Assembly: GCA_901457705.2 (NCBI GenBank)
Contig: LR590083.2
Location: forward strand, 2,108,597 to 2,172,596
Reading direction: 5' to 3'
From: Beijerinckiaceae bacterium RH AL1
Lineage (GTDB): Bacteria; Pseudomonadota; Alphaproteobacteria; Rhizobiales; Beijerinckiaceae
Length of the DNA stretch: 64,000 bases
The translations under genes and the position numbers were made by a program. Of this stretch, positions 45,025 through 54,346 are shown one piece after another. Position 1 is the first letter of the stretch. Every line of letters starts with the position of its first letter. The notes under the pieces were generated by a model. That model searched no databases, was not told where the DNA came from, and saw only the letters and a list, made by a program, of their open reading frames with translations.

Positions 45025-45156
45025 TTAGCGGAAAGAACCCTGGTTCGCCCACTCGACGAGGTCATGCACCACGGCGCGGGTCGGTCTCAAGTTTTCCTCA
45101 ATGTCGTCGGCGAGCGCAAGGACGCAGTCGACCGACGCTTCGGGTGCGGTCAGCAT
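45025..45156 (-). CDS. Possible 43-residue protein, unknown
   Basis: The ATG at 45156 has GAGGGG 6 nt upstream, a good ribosome site. The frame opens further to 45237. The protein starts MLTAPEASVDCVLALADD and ends VEWANQGSFR, acidic and helical. No family recognised. It lies in the gene-poor stretch after tRNA-Ser. Confidence 0.35.
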   Translation of the reverse strand: MLTAPEASVDCVLALADDIEENLRPTRAVVHDLVEWANQGSFR

Positions 45157-45302
45157 CGCGAGCCCCTCGCTGAGGTTCGCCACCGCGGATGCTGACGGGA
45201 TCTTAAGCCGATATAAGCTTCGGCATCTTTTCGGCAATTTGCCGTGTCCAGCTTGTCGACGTTGGCCGGTTTAAAACCCCTCCCTCCCCCTCGCAGTGCG
45301 CA

Positions 45303-46073
45303 ATGAACGGCATCGACATCGTCCTCATCGTTCTGGCGAGCGCGGTTTTCACGGGCGTGGCGAGCTACGCCACGTTCCGGCTCGTCGGGGTCGAGCTGAG
45401 ACGGAGCCATTTCGAGGTCGGCACGGCGATCTTTCTCCAGGCCGGCGTCATCTATGCGGTCTTTCTCGCCTTCATCTTCGGCCAGGCGCTGACGAGCTAC
45501 GTCGACGCCGATAACGCCGTGAACCAGGAATGCGCGGCGCTGCATGGCGCGTCGATGATCGTGACGGCGTTGCCCGCCAAGCAGCGCGGCGAGGTCAAGG
45601 ACGCGCTGCAGACCTATATCGCCGCCGTGATCGATCCCGAATGGTCGGTGATGCTCGAGACGCGCCGCTCCAGCCCCGTCGCCGAGAACGCGCAGATCGC
45701 CTTGCTGGAGCATGCCAACACGCTCGACCTTTCCGCGCCCAAGGACATTGCCAGCCAGAGCAGGCTCGTCACCTTGCTCCTCGAGGCGCACCGGGACCGC
45801 GAGGAGCGGATTTTTCAAGCCGGGCAAGGGATCCCAGCTGGCCTCTGGGCGATGGTGCTCGTCTATTGCGGCGTGCTCGTCGGACTGGTGTTCTTCTCGA
45901 GCCTCGAGAACGCGTGGTCACACGCGACCATGTCCGCGATCTTCGGCGCCCTCAATGCGATCGTGCTGCTCGCCTGCTTCCTGCTGCAATACCCGTTCGA
46001 AGGCCCGTTCCGGCTGGCACCGACGAGCTTTGCGGTGACGCAGGCGCGGGTCCAGGCGACGTTGGCGCCTTGA
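45303..46073 (+). CDS. DUF4239 (bestrophin-like) membrane protein
   Basis: 256 residues. Two N-terminal membrane helices (about 5-25 and 45-65), a central soluble helical part (about 70-175) and two C-terminal helices (about 180-200, 208-230). The segments GTAIFLQAGVIYAVFLAFIF and EGPFRLAPTSF match DUF4239, a family related to bestrophin-type channels. The transport role is unproven. Confidence 0.75.
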   Translation: MNGIDIVLIVLASAVFTGVASYATFRLVGVELRRSHFEVGTAIFLQAGVIYAVFLAFIFGQALTSYVDADNAVNQECAALHGASMIVTALPAKQRGEVKDALQTYIAAVIDPEWSVMLETRRSSPVAENAQIALLEHANTLDLSAPKDIASQSRLVTLLLEAHRDREERIFQAGQGIPAGLWAMVLVYCGVLVGLVFFSSLENAWSHATMSAIFGALNAIVLLACFLLQYPFEGPFRLAPTSFAVTQARVQATLAP

Positions 46074-46488
46074 GGATCGAAGAAGTTCCCGGCACGCTGA
46101 AGGGAGGCGAGCGTCTCTGTCCAGGCGACAAGGGCCGTCAACATTGCAGACTCATCTATGCTGATAGTTATGCCGCCCTTCGTTAAGGGCGCGATTGCTT
46201 GCATTTTAGCGGGCTTGGGACCGGGGTGCGCGGGGCGCCATCGAGGCCCAGCCGGAGCGCTCTCAGCTAGCAACACATCGGTGGTAGGATCGCCTTCTTG
46301 TCGGCGTGCATTCCGCCAGTAAAGCCAGATTTTTCATCTACTTGTGCGCAAGCAAATAGTTGCCACGTAGCGTTCCTGCACTGCAGAAACGCTCAGGTAT
46401 TGCGCCGACGAGGAACAGCTGTCTCAAGCGCCGCAATCCTCGCCGTCCTGCCCCAACGTCACCGCGCCGAGCAACCGAGCAAATACCG
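46074..46488. other. Gene-poor gap downstream of DUF4239 gene
   Basis: 415 bp, visibly more A/T-rich than most of the window. A short perfect stem GCCCTT/AAGGGC with loop CGTT (46175-46190) followed by GCGATTGCTTGCATTTT could be a weak terminator. No convincing gene on either strand. Confidence 0.4.
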
Positions 46489-46956
46489 CTACTCGGCAGC
46501 CTGCTGATACTTGGCTGCGATTTGGGTTTGATGTCGAAGCACATGCTTCAGAGTCGATCGCCGGTTCAGGATTTTCGGACCGATCGACCACTTCATGTCG
46601 GGAACATCGCTGAACACGCACCACACGCGCTGTGAGTTCTCTTCATCGACCGGAGATCCCTCAGCGGTCAGAATTGCCGTCGTGATCTCTTGCGCAAACG
46701 CCTCGGCATCTTGGCCAGCCACGCTGTCTACAGGACCGATTAATTCCACATCGTAGAGCGGACGTCCGTCATCAGATCCGACATAAAAATCCGGATCGAT
46801 CTCGACCACCTTGACACGCGTATGGGCTCGCAGAGCATCGGGAATAGCTTTGATGACGTAGTTCCGGAGCATCGACTCCCGGATTTGCTCGGCAACCTTG
46901 ACAACCTTGTCCTTGGGCATCGCATTCGAGGTGTGGGTGAAAACGATGAGCGGCAT
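46489..46956 (-). CDS. Tautomerase-superfamily-like protein
   Basis: 155 residues from the ATG at 46956. The second residue is proline (MPLIVFTHTSN), the catalytic position of the tautomerase/4-oxalocrotonate tautomerase superfamily. Length about twice a 4-OT subunit suggests a fused two-repeat form. Other motifs (KVVEIDPDFYVGSDDGRPLY, WCVFSDVPDMKWSIGP) do not fix a specific enzyme. Codon use and G+C are lower than in neighbours, hinting at acquisition. Function uncertain. Confidence 0.6.
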   Translation of the reverse strand: MPLIVFTHTSNAMPKDKVVKVAEQIRESMLRNYVIKAIPDALRAHTRVKVVEIDPDFYVGSDDGRPLYDVELIGPVDSVAGQDAEAFAQEITTAILTAEGSPVDEENSQRVWCVFSDVPDMKWSIGPKILNRRSTLKHVLRHQTQIAAKYQQAAE

Positions 46957-47317
46957 GTTGTACTCCACCAGCGGCCGCCTGCCATCTGCGCAAACGCAGG
47001 CATATGCCGCACTTGGAGAGCCAAGCACGCGGCAACCCTCGTTGGCGCCGAGAACAGGTGAAGCAGTACGGAAAATTTACGTTTTATTTAGCATTTTAGC
47101 AATCCGGGCCTTGGAAAAAAAGTTGGGTATCCAGCGAATGTGCTTAAGGATGGTTAACCAACATGACCGCCCGTCAGTTCCTGCACGCTATTCGGCATGG
47201 TTCCGGCGGCCACAACTCCACGGACGTGCGAGGCTTTTTAACGGGTCTGTGAGCCAGTTCTAGACGATCCGCAGGTACGCCTCGGGCGTAAAGCGAGTTG
47301 GACTTAGAGCTTCCGGC
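46957..47317. other. A/T-rich divergent gap before the GGDEF-EAL gene
   Basis: 361 bp without a gene. It contains the most A/T-rich patch of the window (around 47,070-47,105, with TTTACGTTTTATTTAGC), a likely promoter region for one or both divergent genes. No operator recognised. Confidence 0.45.
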
Positions 47318-49612
47318 ATGATCGACACCGACCCGGCGTATGGTCACAGCGCGACAGCGGACGCGGAGATCCGCAAGTCTCTGACGGCGGAACTGTTCGG
47401 ACCGCTCGGCGCCGCGTTGCCTGCCTATGCCGCAGCCGTCTCGATCGCAACGGCCGGGGTCTTCTTCGAAGGAGCCCCGCGCGACTTCGTCTGTCTCGCC
47501 GCCATCCTGTTTGTCACCGCAATCCGCATCGGCCTCCGGCACATCTATCGTCGACGCGCCGATCTGCGGCGCACGCCGGCGCAGATGAAAGGCTGGGAGC
47601 TGGCCTACGGATGTCTTGCCGGCCTGTGGACGCTCCTTCTCGGCATCGATTCATCGTTCATGATGCTGTCGGACTCGGTCATCCTTCAGCTCTTCGGGAC
47701 GATCATGGTCATCGGCATGACCGGCGGAATTGCCGCGCGGCACGCGCCCCATCCTTGGATCGTCATCATCCAGATGGTGGCCATCCTCGTCCCCTTCACC
47801 ACCGCTCTGCTCATACATTATGGGCTTGAGGCCACCGGCCTCATCATCATGACGATATTCATGTTTCTCGGAGTCTGGTCGGCCACGCGCCAAATCAATG
47901 CAAACCTCACGATGGCGATGCGCAACGGTCTTGCCAATCGCATCCTGAAGGATCGTTTCGACACGGCGCTCAATAACATGACGCACGGGCTCGTGATGTT
48001 CGACGCACATCGAACACTCGAGTTTGCCAACGATCGTTTTGCGGCAATGTTCAACCTTGATGGTAATGCTCTCAAGATCGGCATGTCGCTCGATGAGATT
48101 GTCGACCTCTGCCAATCGGGCTTCACGGGCAGGATCCGGACGCGCGAGCAAAACATCGCGATTTTCGAGCGCGCGCTCAAGTCGCGCATGCGCCACGAGG
48201 AAAGCCTCAAGTTCTCGGACGGGAGGATCCTGAGCTTCCGCTGCGAGCCTATCGCAAATGGCGGCACGGTGCTGATGGTTGAAGATCTCACCGAGAAACA
48301 TGAGGCCGCGGCGCAAATCGCTCATCTCGCCCATTACGACGTTCTGACCGGGCTGCCGAACCGAACAAGCTTCCGGGAGTGGTTTCCTCGTGTTGTGCGC
48401 GAGGCCAAGATCCAGAACACAGCCTTTTCTCTCTTCTACTTGGATCTCGACGGCTTCAAGGAAGTGAATGACACGCTTGGCCACGCGATCGGCGACAAAT
48501 TGCTTGTCGAGGTCGCGAGCCGTCTCACGAACGGCCTGCGCCGGACTGATCTTTGCTATAGGCTAGGGGGCGACGAATTCGTCTTCGTCCAGTACGCGCC
48601 CGAAGGTGACGACGAGGCGCTTGCTTCGCGTCTGATCGACCTGATTTCATACCCCTTCGAGATTGAGGGCAATCGCGTCAAGATCGGATTGTCGATCGGG
48701 ATCGCGCGGTTTGGCGAAGACGGCGATGCGGGTGACGAGCTTTTGAAGAACGCCGACATCGCGCTCTACAAAGCGAAGGAGGCGGGAAAGCAGACCTTCC
48801 GGCGCTTCCGGCACGAGATGGCGGCCGAAGCCATGGATCGCCGCATGCGGGAGCTGGATTTGCGTCGCGCCATCGAGGACGACGCGATCGACGTCCATTT
48901 CCAGCCTATCGTGCAGGTCGGCACGCGTCGGATCGTGGGGTGCGAGGCCCTGCTTCGCTGGTTCCACCCGACACGCGGTCTCATGCGGCCGGACGAGACG
49001 ATCAAGCTCGCAGAGGCGACCGGGCTGATCGTCGATCTCGGCGCGATCGTCATGCGGAAGGCCTGCATGGAAGCGGCGACATGGGCGCCTGGGATCTCGG
49101 TCGCCGTCAATCTGTCGGCCGCGCAGTTCCGCGACGGCGCCGTCGTGGCGCAAATCAAGTCCGCGCTGGCGTCGTCGGGCCTGCCCGGGCATCGCCTGGA
49201 GGTCGAGATCACCGAGTCGCTCGCCTTCGGCAACCTTGCCGGCGTTCGCGCTGCGATCGACGAAATCCGCGCGCTGGGCGTGAAGATCGCCATCGACGAT
49301 TTCGGAACCGGATACTCGAGCTTGTCGTATCTCAGCCAGATCCCGTTCGACACGGTCAAGATCGATCGCTCGTTCGTCCTTCGCATCGGGAATGACCCGA
49401 TGGCCTCCGCGCTCATCCAATTGATGGCAGGACTGATGCAGAGCCTCGGCAAGTCCATGGTTGTCGAGGGCGTCGAGACGTCCGAGCAGGTCGCGATCCT
49501 GCGTCAGCTCGGCGCCGAATATATGCAGGGCTTCTATTTCTCGAAGGCCAAGCCCGCGACCGAGCTCGCGGCGACTTTCAAGAAGATGTTTCGGCTGCGC
49601 GAGGTCGCCTGA
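47318..49612 (+). CDS. Membrane PAS-GGDEF-EAL c-di-GMP enzyme
   Basis: 764 residues. About six membrane helices (roughly 31-190) form an input domain, then a PAS-like domain (about 205-325). The diguanylate cyclase domain has RLGGDEF (residues 415-421) with an RxxD inhibitory site (RRTD) five residues before GGDEF. The phosphodiesterase domain has EAL at 543-545, plus VEITES, DDFGTGYSS, KIDRSFV and EGVET. Both catalytic centres look intact, so it may synthesise or degrade c-di-GMP. The adjacent downstream RpfF-like gene suggests it transduces a fatty-acid signal, as RpfR does. That link is inferred. Confidence 0.93.
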   Translation: MIDTDPAYGHSATADAEIRKSLTAELFGPLGAALPAYAAAVSIATAGVFFEGAPRDFVCLAAILFVTAIRIGLRHIYRRRADLRRTPAQMKGWELAYGCLAGLWTLLLGIDSSFMMLSDSVILQLFGTIMVIGMTGGIAARHAPHPWIVIIQMVAILVPFTTALLIHYGLEATGLIIMTIFMFLGVWSATRQINANLTMAMRNGLANRILKDRFDTALNNMTHGLVMFDAHRTLEFANDRFAAMFNLDGNALKIGMSLDEIVDLCQSGFTGRIRTREQNIAIFERALKSRMRHEESLKFSDGRILSFRCEPIANGGTVLMVEDLTEKHEAAAQIAHLAHYDVLTGLPNRTSFREWFPRVVREAKIQNTAFSLFYLDLDGFKEVNDTLGHAIGDKLLVEVASRLTNGLRRTDLCYRLGGDEFVFVQYAPEGDDEALASRLIDLISYPFEIEGNRVKIGLSIGIARFGEDGDAGDELLKNADIALYKAKEAGKQTFRRFRHEMAAEAMDRRMRELDLRRAIEDDAIDVHFQPIVQVGTRRIVGCEALLRWFHPTRGLMRPDETIKLAEATGLIVDLGAIVMRKACMEAATWAPGISVAVNLSAAQFRDGAVVAQIKSALASSGLPGHRLEVEITESLAFGNLAGVRAAIDEIRALGVKIAIDDFGTGYSSLSYLSQIPFDTVKIDRSFVLRIGNDPMASALIQLMAGLMQSLGKSMVVEGVETSEQVAILRQLGAEYMQGFYFSKAKPATELAATFKKMFRLREVA

Positions 49613-49708
49613 GATCGCGTCTCACGGGGTTCACACACACTTCAGGAAGCAGGCTCCTCGTCGCGAAAACCTAGTGCCCGCACGATCGTTTCGGGCTAAT
49701 CAAGCGGC

Positions 49709-50560
49709 ATGGATACCTCGCTCGACACGACCCAGATCCAGCTCGAGTATGAACCGAGCATCGCAACCATCTGGCTGACGTTACCTGTCGAGCCGCTGCC
49801 CTGCATCACCCCTGCTTTGATCCAGAATTTCTGCGAGGTCGCGGAAGGGCTCAAGCGCGAGCACGGTCGCGAAACGCCGAGCGAGGAACAGCCTTTCAAG
49901 TTTCTCGTCATCAGATCGGCAAGCGACCGCGTCTTCAGCCTCGGCGGTGATCTCGTGAGCATGGCCGATACGATCGAGGGCGGTCACATCGATGTTCTCG
50001 ATCGCACCGCAGTCGGCGGAGCGACGGCGTCCTTCAACATGGCAAGCGGTTTCGGCTGTTGCTTCGTCACGATCTCGCTCGTGCGCGGACGGGCCCTCGG
50101 CGGCGGCTTCGAGACGGCGAGATGTTGCAACATCATGACAGCCGAAGCCGGCGCGGTCTTTCAGCTTCCCGAAGCAACGGTCGGTCTCTTTCCCGCCAAC
50201 GGGATCGGCACCGTCATCGCGCCGCGGATCGGATATATCCAGGCTCGCAAGCTCGTCGTCGACGCAGAGAAGATCGACGTCGCGACGGCGCTCGAGGCCG
50301 GAATTCTGGACGAGGTCTTCGACACCGGCATGGGAGAGGCTGGCGTCCGCGATCTCGTCGCTCGCTTGACCGCCCATCACAGTGCCCACGTGGCCTACGA
50401 GCGAACAGTGCAACGCCAGAACAACATCACCCTGGACGCCCTCATCGCTGAAACGGACTATTGGGCGAAAACCGTGCGGCACCTCTCGGCGTCCTCTCTG
50501 GCGCGCATGCGTCGTGTCGGCATGCTGCAACGAAGGATGTTCGGGGCCGCGGCTCGGTGA
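49709..50560 (+). CDS. RpfF-like crotonase (candidate DSF-family signal synthase)
   Basis: 283 residues, close to the RpfF length. The crotonase core has VRGRALGGGFETARCC and FQLPEATVGLFPANG. The two glutamates, Glu135 (GGGFE) and Glu155 (LPE), are 20 residues apart, as in the catalytic pair of Xanthomonas RpfF. RpfF dehydrates 3-hydroxyacyl-ACP and releases cis-2-unsaturated fatty acids (DSF). It lies 96 bp after the GGDEF-EAL gene on the same strand, echoing rpfR-rpfF pairs. An ordinary enoyl-CoA hydratase is the alternative. Confidence 0.72.
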   Translation: MDTSLDTTQIQLEYEPSIATIWLTLPVEPLPCITPALIQNFCEVAEGLKREHGRETPSEEQPFKFLVIRSASDRVFSLGGDLVSMADTIEGGHIDVLDRTAVGGATASFNMASGFGCCFVTISLVRGRALGGGFETARCCNIMTAEAGAVFQLPEATVGLFPANGIGTVIAPRIGYIQARKLVVDAEKIDVATALEAGILDEVFDTGMGEAGVRDLVARLTAHHSAHVAYERTVQRQNNITLDALIAETDYWAKTVRHLSASSLARMRRVGMLQRRMFGAAAR

Positions 50561-50870
50561 GACCAGGCGGATGTGTCAGGGTCGAACTCCGGCGAGCGCT
50601 GAGAGAACGCTTGCGCATTGCCGTCGCGAAGCTCATATGTCTGGTCCATAGCTCCACGGACTGAGTCGAGAGCCGACCTATCAAGCGATTGCCGCGACCT
50701 TTGACGCTCGTGCGATCCGCTCGCCTCGGACTCCCTTCCAGCTCAGCTTGTTGCCGCCATTTTCTGTTCGGCCTGCCATGTGGCGCCGACGCTGAAGACA
50801 CCGACGGCACCCACCACCTCGTCGCGGCAAGGCCGTTGGCGCGAGGCTTTTCTCAGGATGCCCCTCACAC
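50561..50870. other. Gap between RpfF-like and RNase J-like genes
   Basis: 310 bp. No convincing gene on either strand and no clear terminator hairpin found by eye. Confidence 0.4.
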
Positions 50871-52574
50871 ATGACTAACAGCGATCTGCGGACGCTCTCC
50901 GCGATCCCGCGTCCCGGCGAGGACGCGATCCTCGTCGCCACCATCGGCGGCGTCGCCGAAATCGGAATGAACTGGACCCTCTACGGCGCCGACGACCAAT
51001 TCATCCTGGTCGATGCCGGCACGACCTTCGCGCCGCGCGACGTCGCCGGCGTCGAGGCGGTGATGCCCGACCCTCACATCTTCCGGCTTCTCGGCCGGCG
51101 CCTCAAAGGTCTCGTCGTCACGCACTTCCATGAAGACCACGTCGGCGCGATCCACCGCCTTTGGCCGAAGCATGCGAAATGCCCGATCTTCGCGCCGCCC
51201 TTCGCGGCGATGATGCTGTCGAACCGGTTCCAGGAGATGGGCACGCGGGGCAACGTCAGCCTCACGACCTTTACGCCCGGTGCCGAGCTCGATATCGGCG
51301 CCTTCCATCTGCGCACGATCATGGTCGCGCATTCGACGCCGCATTGCGTCGCCCTCGCCATCGAGCACGGCGGCAAGCGCATCATCCACACCGGTGACTG
51401 GAAGATCGATCCGGCTCCGGGGATCGGCTCGACCACGGACCTCGATGCCTTCGCTAGGCTCGGGCGCGCCGGCGTCGACCTGATGCTCTGCGACTCGACG
51501 AACGCCGATCGCGAGCGGCCGCAGACGTCGGAAGCCTCCGTGCGCGAGGCTATGACGAAGGTCTTCAAGGACGCGAAAGGCATGGTCTTCGTCTCGAGCT
51601 TCGGCTCGAACGTCGCCCGGATGGCCTCGGTGGCGCATGCGGCGAAGGCCGCGCGGCGCAAGGTGGCGCTGGCCGGCCGCTCGTTGCGCAACGCCGCTGA
51701 GGTGGCCGAGAAGCTCGGCCTGACCCGCGACGTGCCGGCATTCCTGCCCGACTCGACGAAGTTCAACGGCACGCAACGGCGCGGCTGCGTGCTGATCTGC
51801 ACGGGGACGCAGGGCGAGGAGAATGCGGCGCTCGCCAAGCTCGCCGCGAAGAAGGTCGTCGATCCACGCTTGCCCGAGGTGAAGCCGGGCGACGTCATCG
51901 TCCACTCGGCGCGGGCGATCCCCGGCAACGAGGAGTACATCGACGCCGTGCTCGACGGCCTGCGCGCCAAGGGCGCCAGGATCATCACCGCCGCCGATCT
52001 CGTCGACGGGCAGCCGGTCCACGTCACGGGGCATCCCTGCCGGACGGACTTGCGCGAAATGTATAAGGCCGTGCGGCCGCGCCTCGCGATGCCCGTGCAC
52101 GGCACGCCGGCGCACCTCGAGGCGCATGCGGCGCTTGCGCGCGATGCCGGCGTCGAGGCCGCGGTGACGCCGCGCGACGGCGCGATCTACGCGCTCACGC
52201 ACGGCGGTCTCGCGGAAGTCGGCCATTTGGCCTTGGGCCGCGTGGCGGTCCTCAACGACGGCGCGGCGACGCTGGTGCCATGGTCGGACGCCGAGCAGCG
52301 GCCCCTGCTCTCGGCGGCGGACGCCGATCGCATCGAGCGGCACATGCAGGTCGAGGACGATCGGCTGCAGCGGAAGCTGGACCGGCTCGCCGGACCCGCG
52401 CACCCGGCGCGCGACCGCGCCAAGGCTCGGCAGCGCACGGGCCGCGGCGAACGCTCCGCCGACGCCTACCACGTTGCGGAGGTCACGCGGCCGTTCACGG
52501 TGGAGACGCGGAAGCGCAGATCGGCCGCTCCGGCGCGGCCGCAATCCTTCATCGAAGGACCGCAGCCGTTCTGA
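50871..52574 (+). CDS. Ribonuclease J-like metallo-beta-lactamase/beta-CASP protein
   Basis: 567 residues. The metal-binding motif reads THFHEDHVGA. In most RNase J proteins this is THGHEDHIG, so a Phe replaces Gly, but the His/Asp ligands are kept. Further motifs include AHSTPHCVALAIEHGGKRI, HTGDWKID and STNADRERP, then the C-terminal VHVTGHPCRTDLREM and MPVHGTPAHLEAHA. RNase J acts as a 5'-3' exonuclease and endonuclease on mRNA and rRNA. The variant motif and the setting away from core genes leave open a specialised paralogue. Confidence 0.85.
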   Translation: MTNSDLRTLSAIPRPGEDAILVATIGGVAEIGMNWTLYGADDQFILVDAGTTFAPRDVAGVEAVMPDPHIFRLLGRRLKGLVVTHFHEDHVGAIHRLWPKHAKCPIFAPPFAAMMLSNRFQEMGTRGNVSLTTFTPGAELDIGAFHLRTIMVAHSTPHCVALAIEHGGKRIIHTGDWKIDPAPGIGSTTDLDAFARLGRAGVDLMLCDSTNADRERPQTSEASVREAMTKVFKDAKGMVFVSSFGSNVARMASVAHAAKAARRKVALAGRSLRNAAEVAEKLGLTRDVPAFLPDSTKFNGTQRRGCVLICTGTQGEENAALAKLAAKKVVDPRLPEVKPGDVIVHSARAIPGNEEYIDAVLDGLRAKGARIITAADLVDGQPVHVTGHPCRTDLREMYKAVRPRLAMPVHGTPAHLEAHAALARDAGVEAAVTPRDGAIYALTHGGLAEVGHLALGRVAVLNDGAATLVPWSDAEQRPLLSAADADRIERHMQVEDDRLQRKLDRLAGPAHPARDRAKARQRTGRGERSADAYHVAEVTRPFTVETRKRRSAAPARPQSFIEGPQPF

Positions 52575-52599
52575 AGGCTCGAGCCCGCAAGGATCGTCG

Positions 52600-53310
52600 C
52601 TAGGCCAACGCGGCGAGGACGGCACTGCTTGGCGCGACCACGCCGAACACGCCGCCCTGCATCGTCACCATCTTCAGCGCTGCGGCATGGTTGCCCGCGT
52701 CGGTCGCGGCGCAGCAGTCGGCAACGATAAGGCATTCGAAGCCGCGATCGTTGGCTTCCCGCATAGTGGTGTGCACGCAAACATCCGTCGTGATGCCGGT
52801 GAGCACGAGGTTGCGGATCCCGCGCGTGCGCAGGATCAGCTCGAGGTCTGTGGCGCAGAACGAGCCCTTGCCGGGCTTGTCGATGACGATCTCGCCCGGC
52901 AGCGGCGCGAGCTCCGGGATGATCTCCCAGCCCGGCTCGCCACGCACCAGCACGCGGCCGCAGGGGCCGGGATCGCCGATGCCGGCGCCGATGCGGCGCG
53001 AGCGCCACTGCTTGTTGGCCGGCAGGTCGCCGAGATCGGGGCGATGCCCCTCGCGCGTGTGGATGATGGTGAAGCCGCCGGCGCGCATCGCAGCCATCAG
53101 CGCCTTGATCGGTCCGATCGGCGCCTGCGTCAGGCTGAGATCGTAGCCCATCGCATCGACGTAGCCGCCCTTGCCGCAGAAATCGACCTGCATGTCGATC
53201 GTCACCAGCGCGGTGTTGTCGGGTCGCAGCGCGCCGTCATAGGGCCACGGATAGGGATCGGCGGCGACGAAGATCTCGCCGGCCGTCGTCGGGAGCGCCG
53301 CGCCGGTCAT
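52600..53310 (-). CDS. Isochorismatase-family amidohydrolase (biuret hydrolase-like)
   Basis: 236 residues, overlapping the formamidase stop (ATGA). The cysteine-hydrolase triad is visible: Asp in [15 protein letters not shown], Lys in [10 protein letters not shown] and Cys in [16 protein letters not shown]. Length and N-terminus ([19 protein letters not shown]) resemble biuret hydrolase/ureidoacrylate amidohydrolase. It likely hydrolyses an amide or ureide to release ammonia. Last gene of a four-gene nitrogen operon, convergent with the RNase J-like gene. Confidence 0.8.
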   Translation of the reverse strand: MTGAALPTTAGEIFVAADPYPWPYDGALRPDNTALVTIDMQVDFCGKGGYVDAMGYDLSLTQAPIGPIKALMAAMRAGGFTIIHTREGHRPDLGDLPANKQWRSRRIGAGIGDPGPCGRVLVRGEPGWEIIPELAPLPGEIVIDKPGKGSFCATDLELILRTRGIRNLVLTGITTDVCVHTTMREANDRGFECLIVADCCAATDAGNHAAALKMVTMQGGVFGVVAPSSAVLAALA

Positions 53311-54332
53311 TCCGCCGCCTCCTGCACGGCGTCGCCGGCCGGGGCGTAGGTGCGCGTCGGCGCCGCGAAGCCGCAGCCGGTGCCGTCGATGATCTTCACC
53401 GACGCCTCCCACGGCAGCTTGTAGCGGACGGCGACGAGGTCGTGCATGAAGGTGTAAGGGCAGTCGCCCGCGCCGCCCTTCACCGCGACGTAGCCGCGGT
53501 GGCCGAGCTGGTAGATGTTGTTCTCGACGCCCCAGCCGGCGCGCGCCTCGCGCACGAGATCCGGCCGCACTTCGGCGGTGATGATCTCGTCCGGCCGCCC
53601 CGTCGTGCCGTGGGCGATGATCGTGCCGTCGAAGTCGCACACCATGCCCTCGCCCATCGAGTCGAAGGTGCCGTCGGAGCCGCACATGCAGACGTTGGCG
53701 GTCACCATCAGGTTCTGGAAGGCGTTGGCCTGGTTGGTGAAGCGCCAGGCCTCTCGGATCGGCGCGGTGTAGCCGGCGGTGCGCAACATGATTTCCGCGC
53801 CTTTGTAGGCGCATTCGCGCGCCATCTCGGGGAACATGCCGTCGTGGCAGATGATCAGCGCGAGCTTGCAGCCGTTGGGCCCGTCGATGACCGGGATGCC
53901 GCGATCGCCGGGCTCCCACGGCTCGACCGGCACCCAGGGATGCATCTTGCGGTAATAGAGCTTGATCTCGCCCGCATCGTCGATGATCAGCCCGACGTTG
54001 TAGGGATTGCCGACGGGGTTGTGCTCCATGATGGAGAAGCAGCCCCAGATCCTGTTGTCGATGCAGGCCTGCCGGAAGGCCGCGACCTCGGGCCCGTCCA
54101 TGCGGCACATGATCGAGGGATCGGTGCTCATCGACAGGCCGTGCAGCGCGTATTCCGGGAACACGACGAGATCCATGCCGGCCACGTTGCGGCGCGCCTT
54201 GCCGACGAGCTCGACGATCTTGCGCGTCTGCCGCGCGACGTCGGCCGGCGTGTCGATCTGCTCGAGCTTCAGCTGCACGAGGCCGATGACGACGCCGTTC
54301 GGCGATTTGTTCAGTCCACCCAGTCCGTTCAT
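53307..54332 (-). CDS. Formamidase/aliphatic amidase (nitrilase superfamily)
   Basis: 341 residues from the ATG at 54332, preceded by AGGAGG. The catalytic triad is visible: Glu in [10 protein letters not shown], Lys in [18 protein letters not shown] and Cys in [15 protein letters not shown]. The sequence fits the AmiE/AmiF group, most like formamidase (EC 3.5.1.49), releasing ammonia and formate. It lies 14 bp after the permease gene. Substrate specificity between formamide and short aliphatic amides is not settled by sequence. Confidence 0.85.
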   Translation of the reverse strand: MNGLGGLNKSPNGVVIGLVQLKLEQIDTPADVARQTRKIVELVGKARRNVAGMDLVVFPEYALHGLSMSTDPSIMCRMDGPEVAAFRQACIDNRIWGCFSIMEHNPVGNPYNVGLIIDDAGEIKLYYRKMHPWVPVEPWEPGDRGIPVIDGPNGCKLALIICHDGMFPEMARECAYKGAEIMLRTAGYTAPIREAWRFTNQANAFQNLMVTANVCMCGSDGTFDSMGEGMVCDFDGTIIAHGTTGRPDEIITAEVRPDLVREARAGWGVENNIYQLGHRGYVAVKGGAGDCPYTFMHDLVAVRYKLPWEASVKIIDGTGCGFAAPTRTYAPAGDAVQEAAE

Positions 54333-54346
54333 CGCGAGACCTCCTG

